Below, piece after piece: positions 1 through 9,859 of a DNA stretch of 64,000 nucleotides (the stretch's first letter is position 1; every line of letters begins with the position of its first letter). This DNA comes from an uncultured Gammaproteobacteria bacterium (GTDB taxonomy: Bacteria; Pseudomonadota; Gammaproteobacteria; Pseudomonadales; Pseudohongiellaceae), in NCBI GenBank assembly GCA_913060495.1, contig CAJXRP010000002.1, positions 124,001-188,000 on the forward strand. The letters are read 5' to 3'. A program made the translations under genes and the position numbers. Under the pieces are notes generated by a model. It searched no databases. It was given only the letters and a program-made list of their open reading frames with translations, and was not told the DNA's origin.

Positions 1-7
1 GCAAATT

Positions 8-1066
8 ATGACGCCTGACAGTATCACCGAAGTTACTGAACCAATGCCGGTCAGCGATACTGAGGAAACAAGTAATACTACTAAAATAGACGCAGCCGTT
101 GACGTTTTAAACAGACTGAGCTCTGCCGTAAAACAGCAGGTTCTTGGCCGTGATGATGTGATTGAACTAACCCTCATCGCGTTAGTCGCTGATGGGCATG
201 TGCTGCTCGAAGATTTTCCAGGCTCAGGCAAGACCACACTTGCGAAAGCGCTAGGTGAGGCGATCGTCGACGATGGCAGTGATAAGAATCGTGCAGATTT
301 CATCCTGCCCTTCCGCCGCATCCAATTTACTCCAGACCTACTGCCTTCGGATGTTACCGGCGTACCGGTATTCGATAGCAACAGCAACGCTTTCCACTTT
401 CGACATGGCCCTCTGTTTGCCCACGTGGTTCTCGCCGATGAGATTAATAGAACTTCGCCAAAAGTTCAGTCCGCCATGCTTGAAGCAATGGGTGAGAAGC
501 AAGTTACCGTCGACAACATCACCTATCATCTCGACGCTTTGTTCTTCGTGATTGCCACGCAGAACCCGCTGGACCTCGTAGGCACCTATCCACTACCAAC
601 GCCGCAACTAGACCGCTTCCTATTTAAGATAACTATGGATCACATCGATCGTGAATCCGAATTGGATGTTCTCGACACATACAAACAGCGAAGAGATCTA
701 AAGCAGGAAAAAATTACAGTAACTCGCGATGAGGTCTTATTCGCCAGAGAGCAGATCGACGCAGCAGTCACAATCAGTAGCAGCATCAAGTCTGCTCTCG
801 TCGACATTTCTAGGAACCTACGCGAGGACGAAAGAGTTCTACAAGGCAACTCCACACGGAGCATGGTACTTATGCTCCCTGCCCTGCAGGTTGCCGCCGC
901 ATTACGCGGTAGAGACTATGTGAGCGCCGCAGACATCGAACTACTATTACCTCGCGTCTTAGGCCATCGTATCGAACTGGCTCCAGGGGTGGCAGACTTG
1001 AACAAAGTACTTGTCGATGCCATGCGCGGACCTATGGAACAACTAGCACGAGGCACGCTAGCCTAA
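8..1066 (+). CDS. MoxR-family AAA+ ATPase
   Basis: This is a cytoplasmic AAA+ ATPase of the MoxR family, which act as chaperone-like remodelling factors, often with VWA or DUF58 partner proteins. Seen: Walker A PGSGKTT at about residues 71-77, Walker B LADEINR at about 142-148, the sensor-1 region IATQNP, and the usual C-terminal lid. The length of 352 aa is normal for the family, plus an acidic N-terminal extension of about 30 residues. The stop overlaps the next ATG (TAATG), so it is translationally coupled to the exported TPR protein. The usual DUF58/VWA partners would have to lie upstream of the window. The target is unknown. Confidence 0.92.
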   Translation: MTPDSITEVTEPMPVSDTEETSNTTKIDAAVDVLNRLSSAVKQQVLGRDDVIELTLIALVADGHVLLEDFPGSGKTTLAKALGEAIVDDGSDKNRADFILPFRRIQFTPDLLPSDVTGVPVFDSNSNAFHFRHGPLFAHVVLADEINRTSPKVQSAMLEAMGEKQVTVDNITYHLDALFFVIATQNPLDLVGTYPLPTPQLDRFLFKITMDHIDRESELDVLDTYKQRRDLKQEKITVTRDEVLFAREQIDAAVTISSSIKSALVDISRNLREDERVLQGNSTRSMVLMLPALQVAAALRGRDYVSAADIELLLPRVLGHRIELAPGVADLNKVLVDAMRGPMEQLARGTLA

Positions 1067-3129
1067 TGTACAATGGGAAACTTAAGCTATGGCCGCGGCA
1101 TACGCTCGCCGGTCTCAGCTTGCTTACGATTCTCATCAGTGCCGGCAACGCCTCTGCCCAAGACGACTCTCTCTCCCTCGAAAGCATTGAGATACCTCAG
1201 GCTCAGCGCCAACTTTGCTTCGGCTTCGCCGATGTTAGCGACCCGAAAGCACTTGCTGTTTGCGACGCATTGAATCTTGATCTAAATGTGAAAGCTCGTG
1301 AACTAAGCGAGCAATGGGTGCGCCAAGAGCCGAACTCCCCAGCAGCACAATTTGCTCTCGCTGAAGTCCTACTGACCATCGAAGGCAATATGCCTAGGGC
1401 ACTGTTCCACCTAAATCGCGCGGAAGAACTAACTAACTACAACGACATACCCGAGGCATTAGAGTCGGGCAATCTACAATGGCATTACCTAACACTGAGC
1501 CAGCTGTCTTATGTACATCAACTCATGGGTGACCAACTCCGCTCTTTGGAATATCTAGATCGGGTAGAGGAAGTCTACGGCCAAGATGTCGAATCCTTCC
1601 GCGGCTGGCCGCTCATTAAACTCAAGCAATACGATGCGGCTCGCGATAGTGCGAATCTAGTTCTACAAAATAGCGACAACGAACGAGAGCGGGCCCGTGC
1701 CTGGAACACTATCTGCGCAGCCGACTTAGCCAGCCTACAACCCATCGAGTCCTTAACAGCATGCGACCGAGCAGTCAGCGAGGACGAAGATTTCGCCGAT
1801 TCGGTGAGTGACTACGACACGGTCTACTTAAGCAACGCAGCGGAAGTATCCCTAAGCCTATTACGAATGGATGAGGCAGAAGAGTATCTCAACCGTGCGA
1901 CTCGCTACCTTAATGCAGATAGCGTGGCGAACCCATGGATCTACAAATTGTATTTACTGATGAATCAAGGCCGCTTCGATGAATCTCGCGAGGCACTGGA
2001 TCGCATGCTGGTGTGGCGCGAAGCCCAGGAACCGATAGTCAACGTGATGAATCGTGCTGAACACTTCCTCGTTACCGCAAGCTTTTTCCTGCTCGCGGGA
2101 TATAGCGAAGACGCGATCAAGCTCACCACAACCGCGCTAAACCAACCCGACCGCAATGGCTCCTATAGCGCCGACGATGCCCAGAAAGACTCCATGGCCG
2201 CCCTGATCAATATGATGGCCAACCGACTCGAATACCAGATTCAACTAGAGAAGATCTCCACCATGGACTTCTTTGATTCTCTGTCTGCACGCGTGGATGC
2301 CCTCAGCTTTCAAGTCAGCGCATGGCGTTCGGAGCGCCGAGCAGCAGCGCTATTCGCCGAATTCGATGTACTACAGAATCGATTACGCCCTTATGCACCA
2401 CTGGATGTACATATCCCCGAATGGATCGAGCCCGAAATTATCGGCAGCATCGGTACGGGAGTCATGAGTAACATTATTGAACAGGCAAACAGCAACGGGG
2501 CCTTTATGCTCAATGCAGGCTATTATCACGCCTACAAGACAGAGGTAGCAGCACTAGACAATGATCGCGCCGCGATTTTGCGCGAAGGCGCTGCGGCTCT
2601 AAGCCAGCTACCCACACAGGAAGTATTGCTGCGCGCTCGAGTGGCTGCACAGATGGGAAAAGCTGCCTGGCTACGCAATGACTATGGAGAGGCGCTGACC
2701 CTCTTTGAAACCGCCTACCAGCAAGATCCCAGCATATTGCGCCGGCTTGCTATAAGCCTACCGGTAGATATCAGCAATGATGGGGCAGAGTTTTCAGAAC
2801 AGGTAGCAGACTACCTCGCCGCTTCACCACGATTTTCTCAGGATGCGAACGGTCTGGGCTTGGAAGTTAGTGCCTCCCCCGACCTATCGATCTGCCTTAA
2901 AACAAGAACAGGCACCATCCTGTCGTGCTACACTATGGCCGCTGCCGAAAGTGAGAGCAGCAAGTGGAATGCTCAACAACTGACACAGATGTTTCATACC
3001 CAAACCTTCGGTTTAGGTTACGAGATTAGTCAGGCTCAGCGCTCCATCTTGATGGGATCAAGCGTTATCCTCAGCTCGCAAAACGACCGTTCTCTGCAAC
3101 GCAATCGAGAAGCTGTACTGGATCGCTAA
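1066..3129 (+). CDS. exported TPR-like repeat protein coupled to MoxR
   Basis: A 687 aa protein with an N-terminal signal peptide (hydrophobic core, cleavage near ASAQ at about residue 32). The rest is almost wholly alpha-helical with degenerate tetratricopeptide-type repeats (recurring A..L..A and Y-A-A-R patterns). No enzymatic motif is seen. It overlaps the MoxR gene by one base, so the two are made together. Inference: a periplasmic scaffold or sensor working in the same process as the ATPase, although the ATPase is cytoplasmic. The family is not recognised beyond the TPR-like fold. Confidence 0.75.
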   Translation: MYNGKLKLWPRHTLAGLSLLTILISAGNASAQDDSLSLESIEIPQAQRQLCFGFADVSDPKALAVCDALNLDLNVKARELSEQWVRQEPNSPAAQFALAEVLLTIEGNMPRALFHLNRAEELTNYNDIPEALESGNLQWHYLTLSQLSYVHQLMGDQLRSLEYLDRVEEVYGQDVESFRGWPLIKLKQYDAARDSANLVLQNSDNERERARAWNTICAADLASLQPIESLTACDRAVSEDEDFADSVSDYDTVYLSNAAEVSLSLLRMDEAEEYLNRATRYLNADSVANPWIYKLYLLMNQGRFDESREALDRMLVWREAQEPIVNVMNRAEHFLVTASFFLLAGYSEDAIKLTTTALNQPDRNGSYSADDAQKDSMAALINMMANRLEYQIQLEKISTMDFFDSLSARVDALSFQVSAWRSERRAAALFAEFDVLQNRLRPYAPLDVHIPEWIEPEIIGSIGTGVMSNIIEQANSNGAFMLNAGYYHAYKTEVAALDNDRAAILREGAAALSQLPTQEVLLRARVAAQMGKAAWLRNDYGEALTLFETAYQQDPSILRRLAISLPVDISNDGAEFSEQVADYLAASPRFSQDANGLGLEVSASPDLSICLKTRTGTILSCYTMAAAESESSKWNAQQLTQMFHTQTFGLGYEISQAQRSILMGSSVILSSQNDRSLQRNREAVLDR

Positions 3130-3196
3130 TTCAATACTCGCAGTTTCTGACTGCCTAGGGTCTCATCAATGTTCACGCCGTTGATGGAAAATAATT

Positions 3197-4396
3197 TTGC
3201 CTACTCGCACATCATTATCAAAGACTCTCATCGTCTTGCTTGCAGCCACGTCCGCACTCGGACCCGCTTCCATGCAAATCTTGTTACCCGCTCTGCCGGT
3301 AATTAAAGAAACCTTCGAAGTAAGCACCGAAGTCGCACAGCTGACCCTCAGCCTCTCGATGCTAGCCATTGCCTTAGGCACTCTATTTTATGGACCTCTA
3401 TCCGATAAGTACGGACGCAAGCCTGTCATGTTACTTGGCCTCTCGATCACTCTCATTGGGTCGATATTCTGTTTCCTAGCGAATACCATCGAATTACTTA
3501 TTCTGGGAAGGATCGTGCAGGCCTTCGGTGGAGCCGTGGGTCTCGTTCTGGCACGCGCTATAGTGCGTGATGTATACGGCGCACAGGAGGCTGCCCGCGT
3601 CATCGCGACACTGGTCATGGTTATGGTAGTGATACCTATGCTCTCGCCTGCTTTGGGCGGCGAGCTGATGCTACGCCTTGGCTGGGAGTACGTATTCGTG
3701 CTAATTGCCATCGCCTGTATTGTGATCTTTTTACTACTCCTCCAAAGCCTGCCAGAAACACTCAAGGAACCGGTGCCCTTCACAGGCGTTGCCGCCATGC
3801 TTAGCAACTACGTTCTGCTATTTCGGTCACGCGCATTCTGTGGCTATGCCTTCTGCGTAACTTTCGTATCGGTAGTCTTCTTCAGCTTTATCTCTGCCGC
3901 ACCAGAGATCATGGTTACGGTTTTAGAACGCCCTCCTACTGAATACGGATACTATTTCGTAATGATCCCCATGGGATTTATGGCAGGGAACTACTTCGCG
4001 CGGCACTTCGGTAGGTCGATGGAACTGAACCGTATGATCAGTATTGGCGCAAGCATAGGTGTAGGAGGAATATCTCTCGCTATTGCATTGCAGCTCATGG
4101 GATTTCACCAACCAATCGCCCTGTTCGCTCCGGTTGCCTTGGCGGTACTAGGCAATGGAATCACCCTACCAAATGCCCAGGCAGCAGCAATTAACCAATT
4201 CCCAAAATTTGCAGGTAGCGCATCCGGCCTAACAGGCTTTCTACAGATGTTCTTCTCTGGCATTGCCGCACAATTGGTTGCCGTAATCTTTAACGGAACT
4301 GTCTATCCTCTGCTGATCATGATGTTAATAGCATCGCTATTATCGCTGATATTTTTTAATCTAGGCGTGAGAGTTAAACCCCTAACTACTGACTGA
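3197..4396 (+). CDS. MFS transporter, Bcr/CflA drug-resistance type
   Basis: A 399 aa inner-membrane protein with about 12 hydrophobic segments. The first loop has the DHA1 signature (LYGPLSDKYGRKPVMLLG region, about residues 62-80), and LPALPVI in TM1 is typical of Bcr/CflA exporters (bicyclomycin, chloramphenicol and related drugs, or small metabolites, by proton antiport). The start is a TTG with a weak purine stretch upstream; no in-frame ATG is available nearby. It stands alone between the TPR protein and a cytochrome lipoprotein. The substrate cannot be told from sequence. Confidence 0.88.
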   Translation: MPTRTSLSKTLIVLLAATSALGPASMQILLPALPVIKETFEVSTEVAQLTLSLSMLAIALGTLFYGPLSDKYGRKPVMLLGLSITLIGSIFCFLANTIELLILGRIVQAFGGAVGLVLARAIVRDVYGAQEAARVIATLVMVMVVIPMLSPALGGELMLRLGWEYVFVLIAIACIVIFLLLLQSLPETLKEPVPFTGVAAMLSNYVLLFRSRAFCGYAFCVTFVSVVFFSFISAAPEIMVTVLERPPTEYGYYFVMIPMGFMAGNYFARHFGRSMELNRMISIGASIGVGGISLAIALQLMGFHQPIALFAPVALAVLGNGITLPNAQAAAINQFPKFAGSASGLTGFLQMFFSGIAAQLVAVIFNGTVYPLLIMMLIASLLSLIFFNLGVRVKPLTTD

Positions 4397-4485
4397 TTTA
4401 GAGTAAAAATACTGACTAGAATCAAGCTTGAACCCTGCGGGTCGTGCTACCATATTCTTATACATTGGAAAAAGGAGTAATTCTC

Positions 4486-4938
4486 ATGAAGAGTCAAAAT
4501 AGTAAGCCAGCCCTCAAAGCTGTCATTTCTCTAATCGCTGTTTTCGCATTAGCTGGGTGCAGCACGAATTCAGATAGCTTTCCACAGATAGCGAACCCGC
4601 CACCCTTCGACTATATCGATGGAGAGGACCTGCGCTCGAATATGCACCAACTTGCATTCGAATTGCAGCAACTCGATATGGCCTTGCTTGACGCTTATGT
4701 TGACCGACCAAGCTTTCAACGCCAGATCGTAGACAGCATTCAAAATATCGAACGCATTGGAGGCTTCATCCAGGAAACTGACCTAGCGGTAAGACACCCG
4801 TTTCTGCAGGATGACATGGACAGGTTTCTAAGCGATGTGCGCAGAGCAAGAATGGATGCCGAAAGAAACGTGCCGCGCTACTACATGGCGGGTCGTATTT
4901 CCGGTGGTTGCATCAATTGCCACAGCGATAATCGCTAG
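4486..4938 (+). CDS. helical monohaem lipoprotein with C-terminal CxxCH (cytochrome c'-like)
   Basis: A 150 aa lipoprotein. The lipobox LAGC at about residues 21-24 follows a lysine-containing, hydrophobic leader. The mature part is predicted helical and ends with CINCH only a few residues from the C-terminus. A helical bundle with the haem motif at the C-terminal end is the arrangement of the cytochrome c'/c-556 class, so a similar fold is inferred. The ATG at 4486 is chosen because GGAG lies just upstream and the leader starts there; an upstream in-frame start at 4444 would spoil the signal sequence. Probable role: periplasmic electron carrier or gas/redox sensor. Confidence 0.72.
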   Translation: MKSQNSKPALKAVISLIAVFALAGCSTNSDSFPQIANPPPFDYIDGEDLRSNMHQLAFELQQLDMALLDAYVDRPSFQRQIVDSIQNIERIGGFIQETDLAVRHPFLQDDMDRFLSDVRRARMDAERNVPRYYMAGRISGGCINCHSDNR

Positions 4939-4981
4939 CCCAATAAACTGAAGTTCCACAATACGCAAATAGGAGTGAGTC

Positions 4982-5161
4982 ATGTCTAGAGAATCAGGAG
5001 ACCGATATCATTGCGACAGTTGCGGCGCAGAGCTTGTCTACGAAAAGCCCTGCCCCTGTGGCGACAATATGGTGCATTCAGAAATTTGCTGCGGAAAGCA
5101 GATGACGAAAATCAAAAGCCGCACAGCTGGACCCTCTCGGTCGACGACAGCTGACTATTAG
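4982..5161 (+). CDS. small zinc-ribbon / desulforedoxin-like protein
   Basis: A 59 aa ORF with a good ribosome-binding site (AGGAGTGAG) seven bases ahead of ATG. It carries two CxxC knuckles (CDSC near residues 12-15, CPC then CC further on), giving five or six cysteines suited to binding one Zn or Fe. There is no signal peptide. It lies 43 bases after the cytochrome lipoprotein and may share its transcript. The function is unknown; rubredoxin-like electron transfer or a structural zinc site are both possible. Confidence 0.7.
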   Translation: MSRESGDRYHCDSCGAELVYEKPCPCGDNMVHSEICCGKQMTKIKSRTAGPSRSTTADY

Positions 5162-5185
5162 AACAGACAGTAATTCGCCCTACTA

Positions 5186-5226
5186 CTCTTCTGCTGCTAT
5201 CCCTAACGAGGTAGTCAGCAGAAGAG
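5186..5226. terminator. hairpin between convergent genes
   Basis: A perfect 11-bp inverted repeat (CTCTTCTGCTG / CAGCAGAAGAG) with a 19-base loop sits exactly between the plus-strand zinc-ribbon gene and the minus-strand redoxin/monooxygenase gene. No clear U-tract follows on either strand, so termination is inferred from position and stem strength. Confidence 0.5.
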
Positions 5227-5227
5227 C

Positions 5228-6916
5228 CTATTTCTCGTAGTACGTTACATAGCCCGTGAACATTTCATCGTAGCTCTCTAAGCCGAACGTTACCTCTTCA
5301 CTAGGGTCAGGGTTAAACGGGTTCGAATAGGAATTATCGAAAGCACCACTCACCTGAATACTCTCACCAGCATCTAAGGTCAGCGCCTCACTCAAATGAT
5401 AGTGCGGCTGCCAGCCGTAATTGTAGGCAGGAACGCTGAGGACGTCACGCTGAGAGCCAGCTGCCGTCTGAACGGCAAACTTCATCTTCTTACCGCGAAA
5501 ATTCATTCGGGGCCGAACGCTCGTAACAACCACCGGCTTTTCAAACTGATAGCTAGCCTCCATGGCATGATTCGGGTCATAAGGCTCAATCACGAAACGA
5601 GGTGAGATCGCCTTCGTCAGTAATTCCTTTTCCGGCGGCTCGTCATAAAAATACAAGCCTATGGAGGTTTCATCCGTGGTGGCCAGGCCATTTGTCACAT
5701 AGTGAAACTGCAGTGACAACTTATGTCCCTTAGGGATGAGGATACCCGTGCCTTCTTCAAAGACAGTAGCGGGATTGTTGCCAGGAATAAAACTACCCAA
5801 GAAGCGACGTGTGCTGACCTCGTTCTCGGCCTCGTCTCCCCAGAAATCTTCATCTGCTGGTGAAATAAATGTCATAAGATGGTGAAGAACAGTCTCTTTG
5901 CCAGGGTTGTATTGAAACCCACGCACCCAAACATCACGATCGAATGGAAGTGTCGTTTCTGTGTAAAGATAATCTTGTATCCCAACAGCGGCAATCTCAT
6001 TCGCTGGCGTCTCAACGATATAATCAGGCTCGCCCAGCTCCCATTCGAAGATCTTCTCAGTGGGTACGAGCTCTAATGGATCAACAGGGTTATCGCCTCT
6101 AGGCGCTCCTGCATCCATCCAGTGCACTAAGGTCTGAAGCGTTTCAGCGGACAAATATTGCGCACTATTGGTATGACCTATCATCGGGTCGACTTGCATG
6201 GGCGGCATGCGCTTATTAAGCACCACCTCCCGAATCATCGGCGACCAACCTAAAAGCGAAACATAACTGTCCAGAGCAAATGGACCCGCGCCACCCCAGC
6301 GATGACATTCGGAACAGTTGGCTATAATAATCGGTGCAACTTCGGTTGTGTAATCGGGAGGGCTTGCTAGCAACTTGTCACGCATTGGATACGCTATGGC
6401 ACACCCAGAAACAGCGTTCTCAATCGTGTCATCGACATCACCATCAAGCAATGTCTGCAGGGTTACATCCAAAGATTGGTTGGCTGCGCCACGATAGAAT
6501 AAGGAGAGCCGCTCTGGATTGAAGACGATAACTTCTCCGCCCTGCTCAATCTGCAGCGCCGCACTCACCAGTTGAGAAGCGTCATCGAGAAGTGGGAATT
6601 CCAAGCCCCGCTCATTCGCTTCAACCCTACCCACACCGGATGAATCAAGCAGCAAAAATTCCACGTCTTGGTCGGCATACTTCGCATTCAACTGGGAAAG
6701 GTAGTTCACGCTCTCAGAAATATTGGCACAGCTTGGATGATAAGACATCATCACTACCGCCTTACGGTGCTGATAACGGCTGATCTGATGAAATTCACCA
6801 CGGTCATCGAGCAGCGCAAAATCTCCTACTCTATCCAAAGACCCAAAGGCTTGAGTCATTAACACGCTTGTTCCTAGCGCCATTGTGAACGTGGCTAAAC
6901 TTCTGAATACTGTCAC
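5228..6916 (-). CDS. exported redoxin-cytochrome c-copper monooxygenase-like fusion protein
   Basis: About 562 aa with a signal peptide. Three parts are visible: a thioredoxin/AhpC-like N-terminal domain with a single reactive-type cysteine (SCANIS) and no CxxC; a class I cytochrome c-like module with CSECH near residue 203 and MPPM as probable axial-ligand region; and a C-terminal domain resembling the catalytic half of copper type II ascorbate-dependent monooxygenases, with HH in LHHLMTF near 345, QFHY near 405 and PHYH near the end. The GTG at 6916 is chosen because AGGAAG lies six bases before it; a TTG at 6940 is the alternative. It is 42 bases downstream of the 6959-8095 gene, probably one operon. 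Inference: periplasmic copper/haem oxygenase; substrate unknown. Confidence 0.78.
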   Translation of the reverse strand: MTVFRSLATFTMALGTSVLMTQAFGSLDRVGDFALLDDRGEFHQISRYQHRKAVVMMSYHPSCANISESVNYLSQLNAKYADQDVEFLLLDSSGVGRVEANERGLEFPLLDDASQLVSAALQIEQGGEVIVFNPERLSLFYRGAANQSLDVTLQTLLDGDVDDTIENAVSGCAIAYPMRDKLLASPPDYTTEVAPIIIANCSECHRWGGAGPFALDSYVSLLGWSPMIREVVLNKRMPPMQVDPMIGHTNSAQYLSAETLQTLVHWMDAGAPRGDNPVDPLELVPTEKIFEWELGEPDYIVETPANEIAAVGIQDYLYTETTLPFDRDVWVRGFQYNPGKETVLHHLMTFISPADEDFWGDEAENEVSTRRFLGSFIPGNNPATVFEEGTGILIPKGHKLSLQFHYVTNGLATTDETSIGLYFYDEPPEKELLTKAISPRFVIEPYDPNHAMEASYQFEKPVVVTSVRPRMNFRGKKMKFAVQTAAGSQRDVLSVPAYNYGWQPHYHLSEALTLDAGESIQVSGAFDNSYSNPFNPDPSEEVTFGLESYDEMFTGYVTYYEK

Positions 6917-6958
6917 CGCAAACTTCCTTTGTTGTTGCAAATATTTAATTTCTAGACA

Positions 6959-8095
6959 CTACTGTGGCATCGGAAATTTACTGATATGTGGGTTTTCCTG
7001 ACGGTCGCGAGAGTAGTTACGATCCGGCCTTTCCATTCCGCCCCTTGCTGGCCCACCGGCATTGTAGATGCCGCCGCGCAACACAGAGATCAAGTAATCA
7101 CGGTGGCTAAATAAGTACTCATCCTTATTAGTGTAGTCAGCGACCATGGCTTCGATTGCTTCCGGGCGGCCCATCAATTCGGGGTAGGCCAAGACATCGC
7201 CTATCACAACCTTCAATGCTTCGATGTTATCCACGATAGCAGAAGCCTCGGGATGGAAGGTGTAGAAATTAGGCGCTATGACTGGGATGGTTGGAATATC
7301 TGAAGGCAAAGAAACCAGGCTGCCGTGTAGGCGAGTTGTTTTCTCTTTGTAGTATTGCAACACGTTCTCGACATCACGAATCTTAGCTTCTTGATCTCCA
7401 GCGGTTGCCACTACTTCCAGAGTCGCGATCTTTAGCCATTGCGAAGCCCAAGTTAAACCACTCAACTGCGGAAAGCCAACACGGTAGGAATAGGCATAGG
7501 GGTGATCCGCTAGCAATTCATCAGACTTTGGCAGAGAAGCAACGGAGTGTTTGTCGTCGCTCAGGTAGCGCTCGACGGCTGCATCGACAGCGACCTTCTT
7601 GTCATCATAGGAATCATCCAAATAAATCTCTAACAGCTCTTCCACGAATTCGCGACCACGCTTCAATGTCTCTACGGCTACTGCTGGCAATGTGCCACTC
7701 TCCGTTAGAGCCTCTGCAGCCTGCTCGGCTGACTGTTCACGATTAATGGTAACAATGATACCTGGCACCGCACGGCTTTCGAAAACGCGATGAGGTCCTA
7801 GCATAGCCAAATGATCGCCTGCGGAGTGATAATGAGACGCCGTTGCTTCAGCCAATTCCTCCAGCTGCTCCATTAAGAGGCGCTTTCCGATTGCAGCCGA
7901 TGGAGCTTCGTTTGTCGCCTCGATTTCCTCAAACACGCGAGCATGCAACACATCGTGAGCATGCAATAGATTCACCATCTCCGGGAAGAGCTGATTCAAC
8001 ACAGGGCTATCGGCCATAACCACGTTCGGACGCAGCAACAATAGAGTGCATAGTCCAGTTAAGGCGAATTGTGATAGCAGCGAGAGCTTGCGCAT
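6959..8095 (-). CDS. exported protein of unknown function
   Basis: A 378 aa protein with a signal peptide (cleavage near VMADS) and a good ribosome-binding site (GGAGAA). The body is mostly helical, His- and Glu-rich near its N-terminus (LLHAHDVLHARVFEEIEA), with no recognised motif and no metal site I can name with confidence. It is first in an apparent two-gene operon with the redoxin/haem/copper protein, so a shared periplasmic process is likely. It could be a partner, a chaperone or an independent helical sensor. Confidence 0.65.
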   Translation of the reverse strand: MRKLSLLSQFALTGLCTLLLLRPNVVMADSPVLNQLFPEMVNLLHAHDVLHARVFEEIEATNEAPSAAIGKRLLMEQLEELAEATASHYHSAGDHLAMLGPHRVFESRAVPGIIVTINREQSAEQAAEALTESGTLPAVAVETLKRGREFVEELLEIYLDDSYDDKKVAVDAAVERYLSDDKHSVASLPKSDELLADHPYAYSYRVGFPQLSGLTWASQWLKIATLEVVATAGDQEAKIRDVENVLQYYKEKTTRLHGSLVSLPSDIPTIPVIAPNFYTFHPEASAIVDNIEALKVVIGDVLAYPELMGRPEAIEAMVADYTNKDEYLFSHRDYLISVLRGGIYNAGGPARGGMERPDRNYSRDRQENPHISKFPMPQ

Positions 8096-8407
8096 AATTT
8101 TCTCCGGTGTATCCCAACCATCAGTCAGGACGAGTCTATGTAAAGGAGGCTATTTTATAAGATGCCCCATGCCTATGCGACATAATGTCTCAGCCAGATC
8201 ATGATGAAAATAGGGGAATAAAAATAATTATCAGCTATATTAATAGCTTAGCTAGGAAAAATGGCAAAATAAACTAGGGAGTGTCACAAAAAACTACAGA
8301 TCTAGAGGCTGAACAACTAGCAGTGCATGACCTTTTCATTGGAAAGCAGCAACCCCATCTCTGTTTCACCACAAACAAAGACGGGGTTCGACCAGCAAAT
8401 TAGATAT
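8096..8407. other. 312-bp intergenic region with one strong hairpin
   Basis: No coding sequence is supported here. At 8350-8388 an imperfect inverted repeat (AACCCC..TGTTT / AAACA..GGGGTT) can form a long hairpin just downstream of the minus-strand arylsulfotransferase gene; it lacks a U-tract. The remainder is AT-rich and probably holds the promoter for the 8095-6959 operon. Confidence 0.45.
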
Positions 8408-9859
8408 CTATGGCTCTGCAGGTATCCTGAATTCACCTAAAGCGGGAGGTATCACAGCTCTTTCTCTAGGCGTATCCAGCTGAGGTATCCACGCATAGGG
8501 AACTCGATAAGCCCGATAGACTCTATGACTGGGTGTGTTATCGTCGCTAAAAAATGGACTCACGAATTCCCAAACCAGCTCCTTCTCTTCCGTTAGTTCG
8601 AAGATTCGACCATTCATTCCTTCGTTGATCATAGTGTTGCCATTAGGCAGGCGCTGAGCGTTACTCACATACCAGCTATAGAACTGAAAGCTTTCGGTAC
8701 CTGGACCGATCGAATATTCCCAAACCACCTCAAATGTCACCGGGTTGATTTCCAATACTCGAGAACTGTCTCGCGTCATAGCGTTAGTGCCATCTGGCCG
8801 TGCAGGATTCGCACTTCCATAGCCACCGTGACCGCCATTGTCGAACACCAGCAAATTGCCTGCACCTGGAAGACCCTGGGGAATGATGTGCGGATTATGC
8901 TGACCAATAATCTGGCCGAGCTCAGCCAAGGGCTTTGACTCCGTATAATCCGGACCCATCCGCCAGACGATGCTACCGTCCCGAGCGATGATAGCGACTA
9001 TGTTCGCTGTGCGACTGCTGATCATGATGTGCTCCGGGTGGAACCGCTCATCACCTGCGTCATACCACTTATTCGGCCCTAAGTAGGTTGCCGAATTAAC
9101 ATGCAGCCAGTCCGCACTCTGTCTCGCTTCATTGAAGCCTACGGATCTATAGATCGCATTACGTGCATCTTGCGAAAAACCCATCTCATCTATGTGATCA
9201 CTTGCCGACCATTCCCAGAGGACTTCGCCCTCCCAGGAGACTTCGTAGATATAATCATCCTCGAGCCGTTTATCTGAAACATCCAGGTTTATCACGTTCT
9301 TATGGCTAAGAATCAGGGTATTGCCGCTTGTTGCATTGGGCGTCAAATCAGGAGAGTAATATCCAACAGGGTTACCTTCTCTTTGCCAATCATGATGCTG
9401 ACGCGCAGTCCAGACAGCTGGCGCGTCATCACCCTGTGCCGCTTGGCCTTCAGCTTCACCCTCACCTTCATCACTGCTCGTCGGCGCAGCCACCATATCG
9501 ATACGATCAAAGCGCCAAATTTCGTTACCGTCCCAGTCGAACTCAACTAGCGCAACAGACTCCTGATAGGGATTCCTAAATTCATCACCACCCATTACAT
9601 AGCCACCGGGATATAACCGAAATGGCCCCATGCCTGACAATTCAGGCCAACGCCTGAGAACAGTGCCATTCATATCAATAAGAGCAGCTCCATTGCCATC
9701 TGCCGTGTCTAGTAGTGTATAGCCATTCCAAGTCTTATCCGGCTGATAAATGGTTGTACCTGTGGGATAAATCGAAACCACCGCATTAATGACCGGGGCT
9801 GAGAAAACAATAGTTCCAGCTACTGCCAGCAATGGCAGCATTAGTCTTCGCTTTTTCAT
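8408..9859 (-). CDS. arylsulfotransferase (ASST)-like exported beta-propeller protein
   Basis: About 483 aa with an N-terminal hydrophobic leader. The sequence follows the arylsulfotransferase/ASST-like pattern: repeated beta-propeller blades with G-N-T-L/M and W-E-W/W-E-Y turns (LWEWSASDHI, EVVWEYS, LVWEFVSP), H-H-D-W near the centre and LPNGNTMINEG near the end. Family members transfer sulfate between phenols in the periplasm, but many homologues are uncharacterised. The ATG at 9859 is chosen because GAGGAG lies just before it; the ATG at 9877 lies upstream of that site. A Glu/Gly/Ala-rich low-complexity insert occurs near residue 130. Confidence 0.75.
   Translation of the reverse strand: MKKRRLMLPLLAVAGTIVFSAPVINAVVSIYPTGTTIYQPDKTWNGYTLLDTADGNGAALIDMNGTVLRRWPELSGMGPFRLYPGGYVMGGDEFRNPYQESVALVEFDWDGNEIWRFDRIDMVAAPTSSDEGEGEAEGQAAQGDDAPAVWTARQHHDWQREGNPVGYYSPDLTPNATSGNTLILSHKNVINLDVSDKRLEDDYIYEVSWEGEVLWEWSASDHIDEMGFSQDARNAIYRSVGFNEARQSADWLHVNSATYLGPNKWYDAGDERFHPEHIMISSRTANIVAIIARDGSIVWRMGPDYTESKPLAELGQIIGQHNPHIIPQGLPGAGNLLVFDNGGHGGYGSANPARPDGTNAMTRDSSRVLEINPVTFEVVWEYSIGPGTESFQFYSWYVSNAQRLPNGNTMINEGMNGRIFELTEEKELVWEFVSPFFSDDNTPSHRVYRAYRVPYAWIPQLDTPRERAVIPPALGEFRIPAEP

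Noticed and set aside
3388-3807. Long antisense ORF (139 codons) inside the MFS gene
   Set aside because: A shadow of the real gene: composition and lack of ribosome-binding site or motifs show it is not coding.
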